A DNA stretch of 64,000 nucleotides from assembly GCA_963704815.1 (NCBI GenBank), contig CAVPHU010000001.1, positions 1,612,001 through 1,676,000 on the forward strand. Direction: 5' to 3'. This document shows positions 28,994 to 37,783 of this stretch, piece after piece. The notes below the pieces were generated by a model, which was given only the letters and a program-made list of their open reading frames with translations, did no database searches and was not told the origin of the DNA. The stretch's first letter is position 1. Each line of letters opens with the position of its first letter. Source of the DNA: DATKWD01 sp963704815. Its GTDB lineage: Bacteria > Actinomycetota > Acidimicrobiia > Acidimicrobiales > Salinilacustritrichaceae. The position numbers and the translations under genes are program-made.

Positions 28994-29416
28994 TTATGCG
29001 TCGACGTCGACGTAGCGGTAGGGCCCGGGCCGGGCCGCGGCCTCCTCGGCGGCGATGAGCTCTGCGGTCACGTCGTCGACCGCTCGATTCCCCGCGTCGA
29101 CATGGACCACCTTGGCCTCGTGGTCGTCCAGCTCGGCATCCTCGTAGTCGGCGTAGGTGATGACGATGACCCGGTCACCGGGCTGCACCATGCGAGCCGC
29201 GGCCCCGTTGAGGCACACATCGCCGGGACCGCCGGGAATCGCGTAGGTCTCGAACCGATTCCCGTTGTCGATGTCGAGCACGTGGACCTGCTCGTTCTCG
29301 ACGATGTCGGCGCGCTGCATCAGATCGGTGTCGAGGGTGATCGACCCGACGTAATGGAGGTCGGCGTCGGTCACCGTGGCGCGGTGGATCTTGGACTTCA
29401 TCATGCGTCGGCGCAT
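28994..29416 (-). CDS. panD: Aspartate 1-decarboxylase PanD
   Basis: Pyruvoyl enzyme making beta-alanine for pantothenate. 140 residues; the ATG at 29416 is preceded by AGGAG with a 6-nt spacer, inside the panC stop region. The self-cleavage site Gly-Ser is in LHYVGSITLD; KIHRATVTDADL and CLNGAAARM (Asn and Ala around the active site) are conserved. Downstream of panC in the same direction, the usual actinobacterial order. Confidence 0.93.
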   Translation of the reverse strand: MRRRMMKSKIHRATVTDADLHYVGSITLDTDLMQRADIVENEQVHVLDIDNGNRFETYAIPGGPGDVCLNGAAARMVQPGDRVIVITYADYEDAELDDHEAKVVHVDAGNRAVDDVTAELIAAEEAAARPGPYRYVDVDA

Positions 29417-29425
29417 CGGGAGCTC

Positions 29426-30307
29426 CTACTTTCGGTTGCGGTGCATGCCGTCGGGGACGGTCACGCCCAGGTTGTCGATGAGACGGGCCTTGCCGAAGCG
29501 TACGGCAGCGAGCAGCCTGAGTTCACCTTCGAGCCGGTCGGGCTCGGTGAGATCGGCCGCGTCGACGGCGGCGACGTAGTCGAGGTCGGCGAGTGGTTCG
29601 GCGGCCACGATCTCGCTCATCACCGAACGAACGGCCGCGGGGTCGGTCACCCCGTCGAGCACCGCGCCGGCTCCGGCCTGCAGCGCCCGGTGGACCACCG
29701 GAGCCACCGCCCGCTCGGGAGCGGTGAGATAGGCGTTCCGGCTCGACATGGCCAGGCCGTCCGGCTCGCGCACGGTCGGCTCGCCGATGACCGCGACCGG
29801 CATGGACAGGTCGTCGACCATCCGGCGGATGACGGCCAGCTGCTGCCAGTCCTTCTCGCCGAAGTGGGCCCGACACGGACCGACGATCGAGAACAGCTTG
29901 GCGACGACGGTGGCGACGCCAGCGAAGTGCGAGGGCCGGCTGGCCCCCTCGAATCCCTGCGACACGCGTCCGACCGCAACGGTGGTGTCGATGGGTCGGG
30001 GGTACATCTCGGGGCCCGCCGGCACGAACAACAGATCGACGCCCGCCCGGGAGGCGATGGCCGTGTCGCTGTCGAGGTCCCGGGGATAGGCCTCGAGATC
30101 CTCGCCCGCCGCGAACTGCAGCGGATTGACGAAGATCGAGGCGACCACCAGGTCGGCGTCGCGGCGAGCCGCCCGCATCAACGAGGCGTGGCCGTCGTGG
30201 AGAAAGCCCATGGTCGGCACGAACCCGACGACCTCGCCGTCGGATCGGGCCGCGTCGGTCCGCGACCGGAGCTCGGCGATGGTCTCGATTCGCTCGGGCT
30301 CGGTCAC
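29426..30307 (-). CDS. panC: Pantothenate synthetase PanC
   Basis: Joins pantoate and beta-alanine with ATP. 293 residues from a GTG at 30307 that overlaps the stop of the DUF2520 gene (GTGA). The HIGH-like motif is FLHDGHASLM, then SIFVNPLQF, the GEKDWQQL block and the MSSRN motif matching KMSKS. The upstream gene and panD downstream complete a pantothenate operon. Confidence 0.94.
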   Translation of the reverse strand: MTEPERIETIAELRSRTDAARSDGEVVGFVPTMGFLHDGHASLMRAARRDADLVVASIFVNPLQFAAGEDLEAYPRDLDSDTAIASRAGVDLLFVPAGPEMYPRPIDTTVAVGRVSQGFEGASRPSHFAGVATVVAKLFSIVGPCRAHFGEKDWQQLAVIRRMVDDLSMPVAVIGEPTVREPDGLAMSSRNAYLTAPERAVAPVVHRALQAGAGAVLDGVTDPAAVRSVMSEIVAAEPLADLDYVAAVDAADLTEPDRLEGELRLLAAVRFGKARLIDNLGVTVPDGMHRNRK

Positions 30308-31071
30308 CTCGGGGCCTCCTCGGACGCTCGGGACCCGGTGGGGCGGTGTCCGACCCCTTCGACCGGTGGAAAGGCGAGCTTCCGCGCCTCGTTGGCGAGG
30401 ACGTCGTACGCGACCCGCTCGTCGGGGGCGAGGGCTTCGAGGTGGGCCACCACCGTCTGCCAGTCGCCACGGGCGACCGGCCCGGTGAGGGCCGCGGCCG
30501 GTCCGAGCTCTGCGACGTTGTCGACCGTGGCTCGGACGAGATCGAGCAGGGCTTCGAACGGCACGCCGGCGTCGGCGGCGATCCGTTCGGCCTGGCCCAG
30601 CAGCGCGACGAGATGGTTCGAGGCCACGACAGCTGCCGCGTGGTAGCTGGAGCGACGATCGGCGGCGACTTCGACCGAGCGCCCGCCCAGGGCGTCGACG
30701 ACATCGCTCACCCTGGAGTCTCCGGCCACGGCGAACCACGCCCCGCGGAGGCGCCGGCCGCCGGTGTCGGGATCGGGCATGGCGACGAGCGGGTGGAGCG
30801 ACGCACGCCGCGCATGAGGTGCGAGGACGTCGAGGCCGAGCGCGCCGGCGAGGTGGGCAACCACGGTGTCGCCGATCGGCTGGACCGCAGCCGCGACCTC
30901 AGCGACCGCTGCGTCGGGCGTGGCGATCAACAGCAGCGGACAGCCCCGAGCGGCTGGGGCGAGATCTGCTCGACGGTCGAGCACATCGACATCCCAACCG
31001 GCTCCCTCGAGGGCGACGGCAAGCGACTGCCCTGCCCGGCCTCGGCCGATGATGCGCGCGGCGTCGATCAA
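30304..31071 (-). CDS. Rossmann-like / DUF2520 protein, possible ketopantoate reductase-like enzyme
   Basis: 255 residues from a TTG start at 31071, supported by an AGAGGA ribosome site 5 nt upstream. N-terminal NAD(P)-binding fold (IIGRGRAGQSLAVALEGAG) and C-terminal helical DUF2520 domain (HAAAVVASNHLVALLGQAERIA). This family sits directly before panC in M. tuberculosis (Rv3603c) and other Actinobacteria. That supports a role in pantothenate synthesis, perhaps ketopantoate reduction, but the activity is inferred from location and fold. Confidence 0.82.
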   Translation of the reverse strand: MIDAARIIGRGRAGQSLAVALEGAGWDVDVLDRRADLAPAARGCPLLLIATPDAAVAEVAAAVQPIGDTVVAHLAGALGLDVLAPHARRASLHPLVAMPDPDTGGRRLRGAWFAVAGDSRVSDVVDALGGRSVEVAADRRSSYHAAAVVASNHLVALLGQAERIAADAGVPFEALLDLVRATVDNVAELGPAAALTGPVARGDWQTVVAHLEALAPDERVAYDVLANEARKLAFPPVEGVGHRPTGSRASEEAPR

Positions 31072-31179
31072 CGCAGTCCTCTCTTTCGTCGATCCGGCCC
31101 CGAGACGGGTGCCGGTCTGTTTCCATGCGGGATCAGCAACCGGAGCCGCCGATCCATTCCCCGACGACCCGGCCTGCGA

Positions 31180-31653
31180 TCACGACTCCTCGACGAGCTC
31201 GGCCAGCGTGCCGGCCGGGGCGACCGTTCCCGCAGCCCGTTGCTGCCATCCCTCGGCGGCGAACTCGGGGGCGAGGTCGATGAGCGGAACCATGACGAAG
31301 CGGCGGTTCCACATGCGGGGGTGCGGGATCGTGAGCTCGTGGTCGTCGAGGGTGATCCCGTCGATCCACAACACGTCGACGTCGAGCGTCCGAGGACCCC
31401 AACGCTCCTCCCGAACCCGGTTGGCCGCCGACTCGAGCCGGCGGCACACCGCGAGGAGGTCGTGCGGAGCGAGGTCGGTGTCGAGCTCGACCACCATGTT
31501 CAGGAACGAGCCCTGTTCGTCGGGGCCACCCATCGGCTCGGTCTCGTAGACCGGCGACACGGCGACGACGCCGTCGAGTGCGTCAACGGCCTGGCTGAGC
31601 AGCGCGACCCGGTCGCCGAGGTTCGAGCCCAGGCCGAGGAAGGCGCGGGTCAT
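31180..31653 (-). CDS. folK: 2-amino-4-hydroxy-6-hydroxymethyldihydropteridine pyrophosphokinase FolK
   Basis: Pyrophosphorylates hydroxymethyl-dihydropterin. 157 residues with FLGLGSNLGDR at the N-terminus, SPVYETEPMGGPDQGSFLN-type block, and the WGPRTLDVDVL signature that binds Mg-ATP. It overlaps folB by ATGA and lies in the folE/folP/folB/folK cluster. Complete. Confidence 0.94.
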   Translation of the reverse strand: MTRAFLGLGSNLGDRVALLSQAVDALDGVVAVSPVYETEPMGGPDEQGSFLNMVVELDTDLAPHDLLAVCRRLESAANRVREERWGPRTLDVDVLWIDGITLDDHELTIPHPRMWNRRFVMVPLIDLAPEFAAEGWQQRAAGTVAPAGTLAELVEES

Positions 31654-32009
31654 GGACGTCTGATGCGGACGCCTGCGGTGGCGAGGTCGTGGGCGACCGG
31701 GGGTCGGAGCTTGCGAATCGCGACCTCGACCTCGGTCACGCGACGATCACCGAGCGCGACTTCGGCCATTCGTGCTGCGGCCGTCTCGAGCAAGGCGATC
31801 GGTTCGGTGAGCGCGGCCATACAGGCATCGGCGATGGCCCCGTAGTCGACGGTGTCGGAGAGCTCGTCGGAGGCGCCGGCCGGACCCAGGTCGACCTGGA
31901 GCACGAGGTCGATCTCGACCGGCTGCGGATCGACCTTCTCGTGCTCGAGCACCCCGACCACGATCATGGAGCGCAGCCCGATGAGCTCGATGCGATCGGT
32001 CTGACTCAT
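31650..32009 (-). CDS. folB: Dihydroneopterin aldolase FolB
   Basis: 119 residues of the tunnelling fold (T-fold). IELIGLRSMIVVGVLEHEK at the N-terminus, catalytic Glu/Tyr region DTVDYGAIADACM, and ALLETAAARMAEVAL. It releases glycolaldehyde from dihydroneopterin. Overlaps folK by 4 bases; co-transcribed with the rest of the folate cluster. Confidence 0.93.
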   Translation of the reverse strand: MSQTDRIELIGLRSMIVVGVLEHEKVDPQPVEIDLVLQVDLGPAGASDELSDTVDYGAIADACMAALTEPIALLETAAARMAEVALGDRRVTEVEVAIRKLRPPVAHDLATAGVRIRRP

Positions 32010-32020
32010 CGGACGCGAGA

Positions 32021-32533
32021 TCAGCGCTCGTCGGCGAGCTCGCCGGCGAGCGAGACGAGCTCACGACCTTCGGGTCCGAGTTGTCGGTGGAGCAGCCGCT
32101 CCACGGCCGTCACGACCCGCGGCTGTTCCTTGATCAGGCCGGCCCAGTGCAGGTAGCCCGCCACCGTGCCGGCGACGACGTCGCCCAACTCGTCGCGGTG
32201 GAGCAGGATCTTGCCGTCGCCGGCCGTCAGGTCGTCCATCCGGGGATAGAGGTCGCGGAGCACGTCGGCGGGTTCGTCCGACGGACCGAAGGGCCGGTGC
32301 AGCCAGGCCACGCCGTGTTCGTCGTAGTTGTGCAGGTTGTGGGGAGACGGGATGAGCGAGACGACCCGGGTGAACCCCTGTTCACGGATCCAGATGATCT
32401 CCTCCTGACGGCGGACCCGTCGGTGGTTCTGCCCGTACCCGCCCGGCCGCTCGCACACGGCCAACTTGTCCTGGATGACCCAAGCGAAGTTGCGCGGCTT
32501 GATGCCCTGCGCCCATTTGCCCTTCAGCGCCAT
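32021..32533 (-). CDS. Protein tyrosine phosphatase-like protein with missing catalytic Cys and Arg
   Basis: 170 residues from ATG 32533. The fold resembles dual-specificity phosphatases (IIWIREQGFTRVVSLIPSPHNLHNY; ADVLRDLYPRMDDLTAGDGKILLH). Where active enzymes have HCx5R, this one reads LHRDELGDVVAGTVAGYL; both catalytic Cys and Arg are replaced. It lies between folB and folP in the folate operon with small gaps on both sides (11 and 43 bp). Probably a non-catalytic phospho-ligand-binding or structural protein. Function unknown. Confidence 0.62.
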   Translation of the reverse strand: MALKGKWAQGIKPRNFAWVIQDKLAVCERPGGYGQNHRRVRRQEEIIWIREQGFTRVVSLIPSPHNLHNYDEHGVAWLHRPFGPSDEPADVLRDLYPRMDDLTAGDGKILLHRDELGDVVAGTVAGYLHWAGLIKEQPRVVTAVERLLHRQLGPEGRELVSLAGELADER

Positions 32534-32576
32534 GGCGCCCACGCTCCTTGCCCCTGGTGGGGTCTCATCGTTGTCG

Positions 32577-33377
32577 TCATGCGGCTCGATCGCCGATGTC
32601 ACCGGCGAAGACCCGGGCCGCAAAGGCCGTGTCCCGCACGTCGTGGGCCCGCACCATGCGTGCGCCCATGGTCATCGCGTGGACCGCCGTCGCGACCGAT
32701 GCCTCGAGGCGGTCGTCGACCGGTGTGGGGGTGCCCTGCCCGTCGCTCCGACCGGTGACCTCGCCCAGGAAACCTTTCCGGCTCGTCCCGACCACGACCG
32801 GGAGGCCGAGGGCGACGAGCGTGTCGAGGTGGGCCAGCAGTCGCCAGTTGTCGGCGAAGCTCTTCCCGAACCCGACGCCCGGATCGACCCACACCTCGTC
32901 GACGCCTGCGGCCTCGGCGGCCAGGGCGCGCCCGGTCAGGTACTCGGCCACCTCGGCGACGACGTCGTCGTAGTGCGGGGCATCCTGCATGGTGGTCGGG
33001 TCGCCCTGCATGTGCATGGCGATCCAGCCCATCTGCCGGTCGGCGGCAACCTCGTGCAGGGAAGCGGACACGTCGTTCAGCAGGTCGGCGCCGGCCTCGG
33101 CCGCGGCCACGGCGACCTCGGCGTGACGGGTGTCGATCGAGATCCGGACTCGCCCTCGCAGCGCCTCGATCACCGGGATCACGCGGTCGATCTCGGCCGA
33201 CGGCTCGACGGCGGTGGCCCCCGGCCGCGTGGATTCGCCTCCGATGTCGACGATGTCGGCGCCGTCGGCGATCAGGCGGAGCCCTTGGCCGACCGCTGCC
33301 TCGTGGTCGAGCCAGCGGCCGCCGTCGGAGAAGGAATCGGGTGTCACGTTCAAGACACCCATCACGAGCGGAAGCAC
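32577..33377 (-). CDS. folP: Dihydropteroate synthase FolP
   Basis: Condenses p-aminobenzoate with the pterin pyrophosphate; sulfonamide target. About 266 residues from the GTG at 33377 (ATG 33362 just before GVLNVTP is also possible). NVTPDSFSDGG, DIGGESTRPGA, and DPGVGFGKSFADN are the canonical loops, followed by VVGTSRKGF. TIM-barrel complete. Part of the folE-folP-folB-folK unit. Confidence 0.93.
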   Translation of the reverse strand: MLPLVMGVLNVTPDSFSDGGRWLDHEAAVGQGLRLIADGADIVDIGGESTRPGATAVEPSAEIDRVIPVIEALRGRVRISIDTRHAEVAVAAAEAGADLLNDVSASLHEVAADRQMGWIAMHMQGDPTTMQDAPHYDDVVAEVAEYLTGRALAAEAAGVDEVWVDPGVGFGKSFADNWRLLAHLDTLVALGLPVVVGTSRKGFLGEVTGRSDGQGTPTPVDDRLEASVATAVHAMTMGARMVRAHDVRDTAFAARVFAGDIGDRAA

Positions 33378-33476
33378 GACGGGCGAGTGTAGGTCCTGGC
33401 CGCTGCGTGACAATGAACGAGACCAGCTGAGAACCATCACCATGAGGTGATGGTCACACCAGAAATGTTGCCGACG

Positions 33477-34052
33477 TCAGCCTCGGTGGCCGATCAGCCG
33501 CATCGCCTCGGCCCGGGTGGCGACGTTGTCGCGGAACAGGCCTCGGACCGCCGAGGTCACCGTGACCGAGCCGGGCTTCTTGACGCCACGCATGGACATG
33601 CAGAGGTGCTCGGCCTCGAGCACCACCAGCACGCCACGCGGCGCGAGTCCGGCCTCGATGGCATCGGCGACCTGCACGGTCATCCGTTCCTGGACCTGGG
33701 GCCGCTTGGCGAAGGTGTCGACCACCCGCGCCAGCTTCGAGAGACCCGTGATCCGGCCGTCCTTGCCCGGGATGTAGCCGACGTGGGCTCGCCCGATGAA
33801 CGGCACGAGGTGGTGCTCGCACGCCGAGGCGAACGGGATGTCGCGGACCAGCACCATCTCGTCGTGATCGGCTTCGAACGTGGTCTCGAGGTGTTCGGCG
33901 GCGGACTCACCGAGGCCGGCGAAGATCTCGTCATACATGCGGGCCACCCGCGACGGGGTCTTCTGGAGGCCGTCGCGATCGGGATCCTCGCCGATGGCCT
34001 CGAGGATCTCGCGGACCGCGGCCTCGATCCGCCCGTGGTCGACCTCGGTCAC
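33477..34052 (-). CDS. folE: GTP cyclohydrolase I FolE
   Basis: First enzyme of folate synthesis. 191 residues from a GTG at 34052 whose GTGA overlaps the ftsH stop. Zn ligands in SACEHHLVPF and HLCMSMRG, and the substrate block GLSKLARVVDTFAKRPQVQER are intact. Shares the message with ftsH, as in mycobacteria. Confidence 0.94.
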   Translation of the reverse strand: MTEVDHGRIEAAVREILEAIGEDPDRDGLQKTPSRVARMYDEIFAGLGESAAEHLETTFEADHDEMVLVRDIPFASACEHHLVPFIGRAHVGYIPGKDGRITGLSKLARVVDTFAKRPQVQERMTVQVADAIEAGLAPRGVLVVLEAEHLCMSMRGVKKPGSVTVTSAVRGLFRDNVATRAEAMRLIGHRG

Positions 34053-36028
34053 GAGTTCGACGGGCGGGGGCGCACGGCAAGGCGGCGCCACCAGCGAATC
34101 GGCTTGGCGGGCTCGGGACCGGTGACCGCGTTGACCGGCACTCGTTCGGCCGGTGTCTCGACGACGACCGGAACGGGAGCATCGACGTCGGCTTCGCCCG
34201 CGGGCTCGGGCGACGGGTGCCATGGGTCGACCCCCGACCACACCGCCTGCAGCTCGTCCTGGTCGAGGGTCTCGTGTTCGATGAGCGTCGTTGCCAACAG
34301 ATCGAGCGTGGCGCGATGGGTCGTGAGAATCGCCCGGGCTGTCTCGTGGGCCTCGTCGATGAACCGGTCGACCTCGGCGTCGACCACGGCGGCGATCTCG
34401 TCGGAGTAGTTGACCTCGTGCCCGTACTCCTTGCCGAGGAACACCTCGGAGTTGCCCGATCCGAGCTGACGCGGACCCACCAGATCGCTCATGCCGTACT
34501 GGGTGACCATCGCCCTCGCGATCTTCGTGACCTGCTCGATGTCGTTGGCCGCGCCGGTCGTGATCTCGCCGAAGGCCACTTCCTCCGCCGTTCGTCCGCC
34601 CAGGGCACTGGCCATCTTGGCTTCGAGCTCAGCGGTGGTGTGGGTGTTGCGATCCTCCGGGAGGAACCAGGTGAGCCCGAGGGCCCGGCCGCGGGCGACG
34701 ATCGACACCTTGTGCACCTCGTCGCCGTCGGGCAGGACGTGGCCGACGAGCGCATGACCCGCTTCGTGATAGGCGATGAGATACTTCTCCTTGTCGGTCA
34801 TCACCCGGCTCCGGCGCTCGGGGCCCGCGATGACCCGGTCGATGGCCTCGGTCAGATCGGTCATCTCGATGTGGTCGTGGCCACGCCTCGCACCGAGGAG
34901 CGCGGCCTCGTTCATCAGGTTCGCCAGATCGGCCCCGGTGAACCCCGGCGTCCGCTTGGCGAGCACCTCGAGGTCGATGGTGTCGATGATCGGCTTGCCC
35001 TTGGCGTGGACGGCGAGGATGGCCTTGCGTCCTTCGAGGTCGGGCTGGTCGACGACGATCTGGCGGTCGAACCGTCCGGGACGCAGCAACGCCGGGTCGA
35101 GGATGTCGGGCCGGTTGGTGGCGGCGATCAGGATGACGCCTGAGCGGGCGTCGAACCCGTCCATCTCGACGAGCAACTGGTTGAGCGTCTGCTCGCGCTC
35201 GTCGTGGCCACCACCCATGCCGGCGCCGCGGTGGCGGCCCACGGCGTCGATCTCGTCGACGAAGATGATCGACGGTGCCTGTGCCTTGGCCTGTTCGAAC
35301 AGGTCGCGCACCCGGCTCGCCCCGACCCCGACGAACATCTCGACGAAGTCGGACCCCGAGATCGAGAAGAACGGCGCTCCTGCCTCGCCGGCCACGGCTC
35401 GGGCCAGCAGCGTCTTGCCCGTACCGGGCGGCCCGAACAGCAGCACGCCCTTGGGGATCTTCGCGCCGATGGCGTGGAACTTCGCCGGGTTCTGGAGGAA
35501 CTCCTTGATCTCGGTCAGCTCTTCGATCGCTTCGTCGCAGCCTGCGACATCGGCGAACGTGACCTTGGGTTCGTTGACGTCGACCTGGCGGGCCTTGGCC
35601 TTGCCGAACTGCATGACCCGACTTCCGCCACCCTGCATCGAGTTGATGAAGAAGAAGAAGATGCCGACCAGGAGCAGGATGGGCAACAGGCTGAACAGCA
35701 ACGACACCCAGATCGACTCGCTCTGCTGGTCGACCTCGATGTCGATCGACGGCTCGGCTTCGCCGAGGCGGAGGGTCAGCTCGTCGGCCAGTTCGGCGGG
35801 AAACGAGACCTTGTACTCGGTGCCGTCGGTCAGTTCGCCCACGACCGCGGAGTCGCGGTCCTTGATCTCGGCCGTCTCCACCCGGCCCTCGTCGATCGCC
35901 GTGTTGAACTCGGTCAGGCTCAGCTTCTCGGGCCCGTCGTCACTTCCGAAGAACTGCATTGCGAGGATCAGGGCGAGCGCGGCCAACGCCCCGTAGAGCA
36001 CGACCGGCCGGCGGATCAGGCGCTTCAC
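34049..36028 (-). CDS. ftsH: ATP-dependent zinc metalloprotease FtsH
   Basis: 659-residue membrane protease. Two N-terminal transmembrane segments (residues about 9-27 and 110-130) flank a periplasmic-type domain. The AAA module has Walker A GPPGTGKT, Walker B IIFVDEID and SRH ATNRPDILDPALLRPGRFDRQ. The M41 active site is HEAGH. A Pro/Glu/Ala-rich C-terminal tail ends RRLAVRPRPSNS. Degrades misfolded membrane proteins. Stop overlaps folE. Confidence 0.95.
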   Translation of the reverse strand: MKRLIRRPVVLYGALAALALILAMQFFGSDDGPEKLSLTEFNTAIDEGRVETAEIKDRDSAVVGELTDGTEYKVSFPAELADELTLRLGEAEPSIDIEVDQQSESIWVSLLFSLLPILLLVGIFFFFINSMQGGGSRVMQFGKAKARQVDVNEPKVTFADVAGCDEAIEELTEIKEFLQNPAKFHAIGAKIPKGVLLFGPPGTGKTLLARAVAGEAGAPFFSISGSDFVEMFVGVGASRVRDLFEQAKAQAPSIIFVDEIDAVGRHRGAGMGGGHDEREQTLNQLLVEMDGFDARSGVILIAATNRPDILDPALLRPGRFDRQIVVDQPDLEGRKAILAVHAKGKPIIDTIDLEVLAKRTPGFTGADLANLMNEAALLGARRGHDHIEMTDLTEAIDRVIAGPERRSRVMTDKEKYLIAYHEAGHALVGHVLPDGDEVHKVSIVARGRALGLTWFLPEDRNTHTTAELEAKMASALGGRTAEEVAFGEITTGAANDIEQVTKIARAMVTQYGMSDLVGPRQLGSGNSEVFLGKEYGHEVNYSDEIAAVVDAEVDRFIDEAHETARAILTTHRATLDLLATTLIEHETLDQDELQAVWSGVDPWHPSPEPAGEADVDAPVPVVVETPAERVPVNAVTGPEPAKPIRWWRRLAVRPRPSNS

Positions 36029-36270
36029 TGCTGGTCTCCGGGCGGACAGGCGGCAGCGGTTCGAGGGCTCATGAGACGACTCAACCTACTCCGGAGGCTT
36101 CGAACAACATCGGTCAGGCCGATGCGCCGCTCCTGGGAGCTGCGCGGACAGGGCCAAGTGTCGCAGCTCCCCGTAACTCCCGCTCTTGCCGCTCGGTCGT
36201 CGCGGCGGGCCGCTCGGGCCCCGGCCGAGCACGGCACCTGCTTCGCGACGGCGCCTATCGGCTCGCCCTC

Positions 36271-36828
36271 CTACTCGTCGTAGACCGCGACGTACGGGAG
36301 ATTGCGATAGCGCTCGGCCAGATCGAGTCCGTACCCGACGATGAACGCCGGCGGGATCTCGAACCCGACGTAGCGGAGGTCCTGATCGACCTTCTGATTG
36401 CCTTCGCGAAGGAACAGCGCACACACTTCGAGCGAAGCCGGGCCACGACCCTCGAGCGTCTTGCGGAGGTACTTGAGGGTGAGCCCCGAATCGACGATGT
36501 CCTCGACCACGATGACATCGCGCCCGGCAAGGTCGATGTCGAGATCCTTGACGATGCGAACCACGCCGCTGCTCCGGGTGCTGTTGCCGTAGCTCGACAC
36601 GGCCATGAAGTCCATCTCGAGCGGGAGGTCGATGGCCCGACACAGGTCGCTCATGAAGATGACGGCACCCTTGAGCACGCAGATCAGCAGGGGCGTGCGA
36701 CCGGCGTAGTCGCGGGCGATGGCCTCGCCGAGTTCGGCGATCCTCGTCTTGATCGCATCGGCATCGACCAGCGTTCTGGCCAGGGGCCCGTCGGCAACTC
36801 CGGTGACCGCGCCGCCCGTGTCGTCCAC
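36271..36828 (-). CDS. hpt: Hypoxanthine phosphoribosyltransferase Hpt
   Basis: Purine salvage: hypoxanthine/guanine plus PRPP to nucleotide. 185 residues from GTG 36828. PRPP-binding motif VIVVEDIVDSGLTLKY, flexible loop SSYGNSTRSSG, ALFLREGNQK and FIVGYGLDLAERYRN. It starts 10 bp after tilS, the conserved tilS-hpt pair. The 242 bp between hpt and ftsH hold no gene I can support. Confidence 0.93.
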   Translation of the reverse strand: MDDTGGAVTGVADGPLARTLVDADAIKTRIAELGEAIARDYAGRTPLLICVLKGAVIFMSDLCRAIDLPLEMDFMAVSSYGNSTRSSGVVRIVKDLDIDLAGRDVIVVEDIVDSGLTLKYLRKTLEGRGPASLEVCALFLREGNQKVDQDLRYVGFEIPPAFIVGYGLDLAERYRNLPYVAVYDE

Positions 36829-36838
36829 GACGCCGAAC

Positions 36839-37783
36839 CTAGTTCGTGCCGCCGGGCCGATCGCCAACGATGACGACACGCAGGCGTTGGCGGTGGCGCT
36901 CGACCCGCCGGCCGGCACCGACATCGGTGGCTCGCGCCTCGTTGCGGGCCACGGCCAACACCCGCTCGACCGCCGCCGAATCGGGCGGACGCTGCTCGGC
37001 GTCGGCGGCTCGCAGCCATCGACGAACGGCCCGCCGAGCGACCGGCGGCGGTGCCGCGGCGAGCGCCGGCGCATCGGTCGGGTCGACCGCAGCCGCGAGG
37101 GTCTCCAGGAACGCCTCGTCGCGACGGGCGTGGTCGGCGAACCGGGCCAGCAACGGCACCACGTCGCGGTCGGCGACGTCGGCGAGCAGCGGGAGCACTT
37201 CGTGACGAAGCCGGTTCCTGGTGAACCGCGGCGAGCGGTTGGTCGGGTCGACCAGCGGATCGATGCCGACCGCAGCGCAGAGCGCCTCGGTGTCGGCGCG
37301 ACGCAGCGCGACGAGCGGGTGGGTTGCGTCGTCGATGCCGGACACCCCGGCGAGCCCGCTCCCGCGGAGGAGGTGCCACAGGACGGTCTCGGCATGATCG
37401 TCGAGCGTGTGTCCGGTGAGCGCTGCGGCACCGAGCACCGCCCGACGCGCCTGGCGACAGCGCTCCTCGAGATCGGGTCCGTCGGCGACGTCGACACGCT
37501 CGGAGCGGAACGCACACCCGAACCGCTGCGCGAGCGATTCGACGAAGGACGCCTCGGCCACGCCGTCCGGACGGAGCCCGTGGTCGACGTGGACCACCTC
37601 GACGTCGAGCCCCTGCGCGGCAGCCAGCACGACCAGCGCCGAAGAGTCCGCGCCGCCGCTCACCCCGCACACGACCGTGCCACCGGCGTCGGGAAAGCGG
37701 CACCGCGGGAGGAGTCGGGCGATCAGGTCATCGGCACCGGGTTCGTCGGTCGCCGAACCGTGTGGCCGATCGGGCTGGGTCAC
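36839..37783 (-). CDS. tilS: tRNA(Ile)-lysidine synthetase TilS
   Basis: Modifies C34 of the CAU-anticodon tRNA-Ile to lysidine. 314 residues from GTG 37783. PP-loop CGVSGGADSSAL, the HTLDDHAETVL motif, and the C-terminal linker are present. The GTG overlaps the stop of the upstream regulator gene (GTGA). Complete core. Confidence 0.92.
   Translation of the reverse strand: MTQPDRPHGSATDEPGADDLIARLLPRCRFPDAGGTVVCGVSGGADSSALVVLAAAQGLDVEVVHVDHGLRPDGVAEASFVESLAQRFGCAFRSERVDVADGPDLEERCRQARRAVLGAAALTGHTLDDHAETVLWHLLRGSGLAGVSGIDDATHPLVALRRADTEALCAAVGIDPLVDPTNRSPRFTRNRLRHEVLPLLADVADRDVVPLLARFADHARRDEAFLETLAAAVDPTDAPALAAAPPPVARRAVRRWLRAADAEQRPPDSAAVERVLAVARNEARATDVGAGRRVERHRQRLRVVIVGDRPGGTN

Noticed and set aside
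27452..30646. 1064-codon plus-strand frame opposite nadB and panC
   Set aside because: Shadow of the real minus-strand genes nadB, panD and panC; no recognisable domain.
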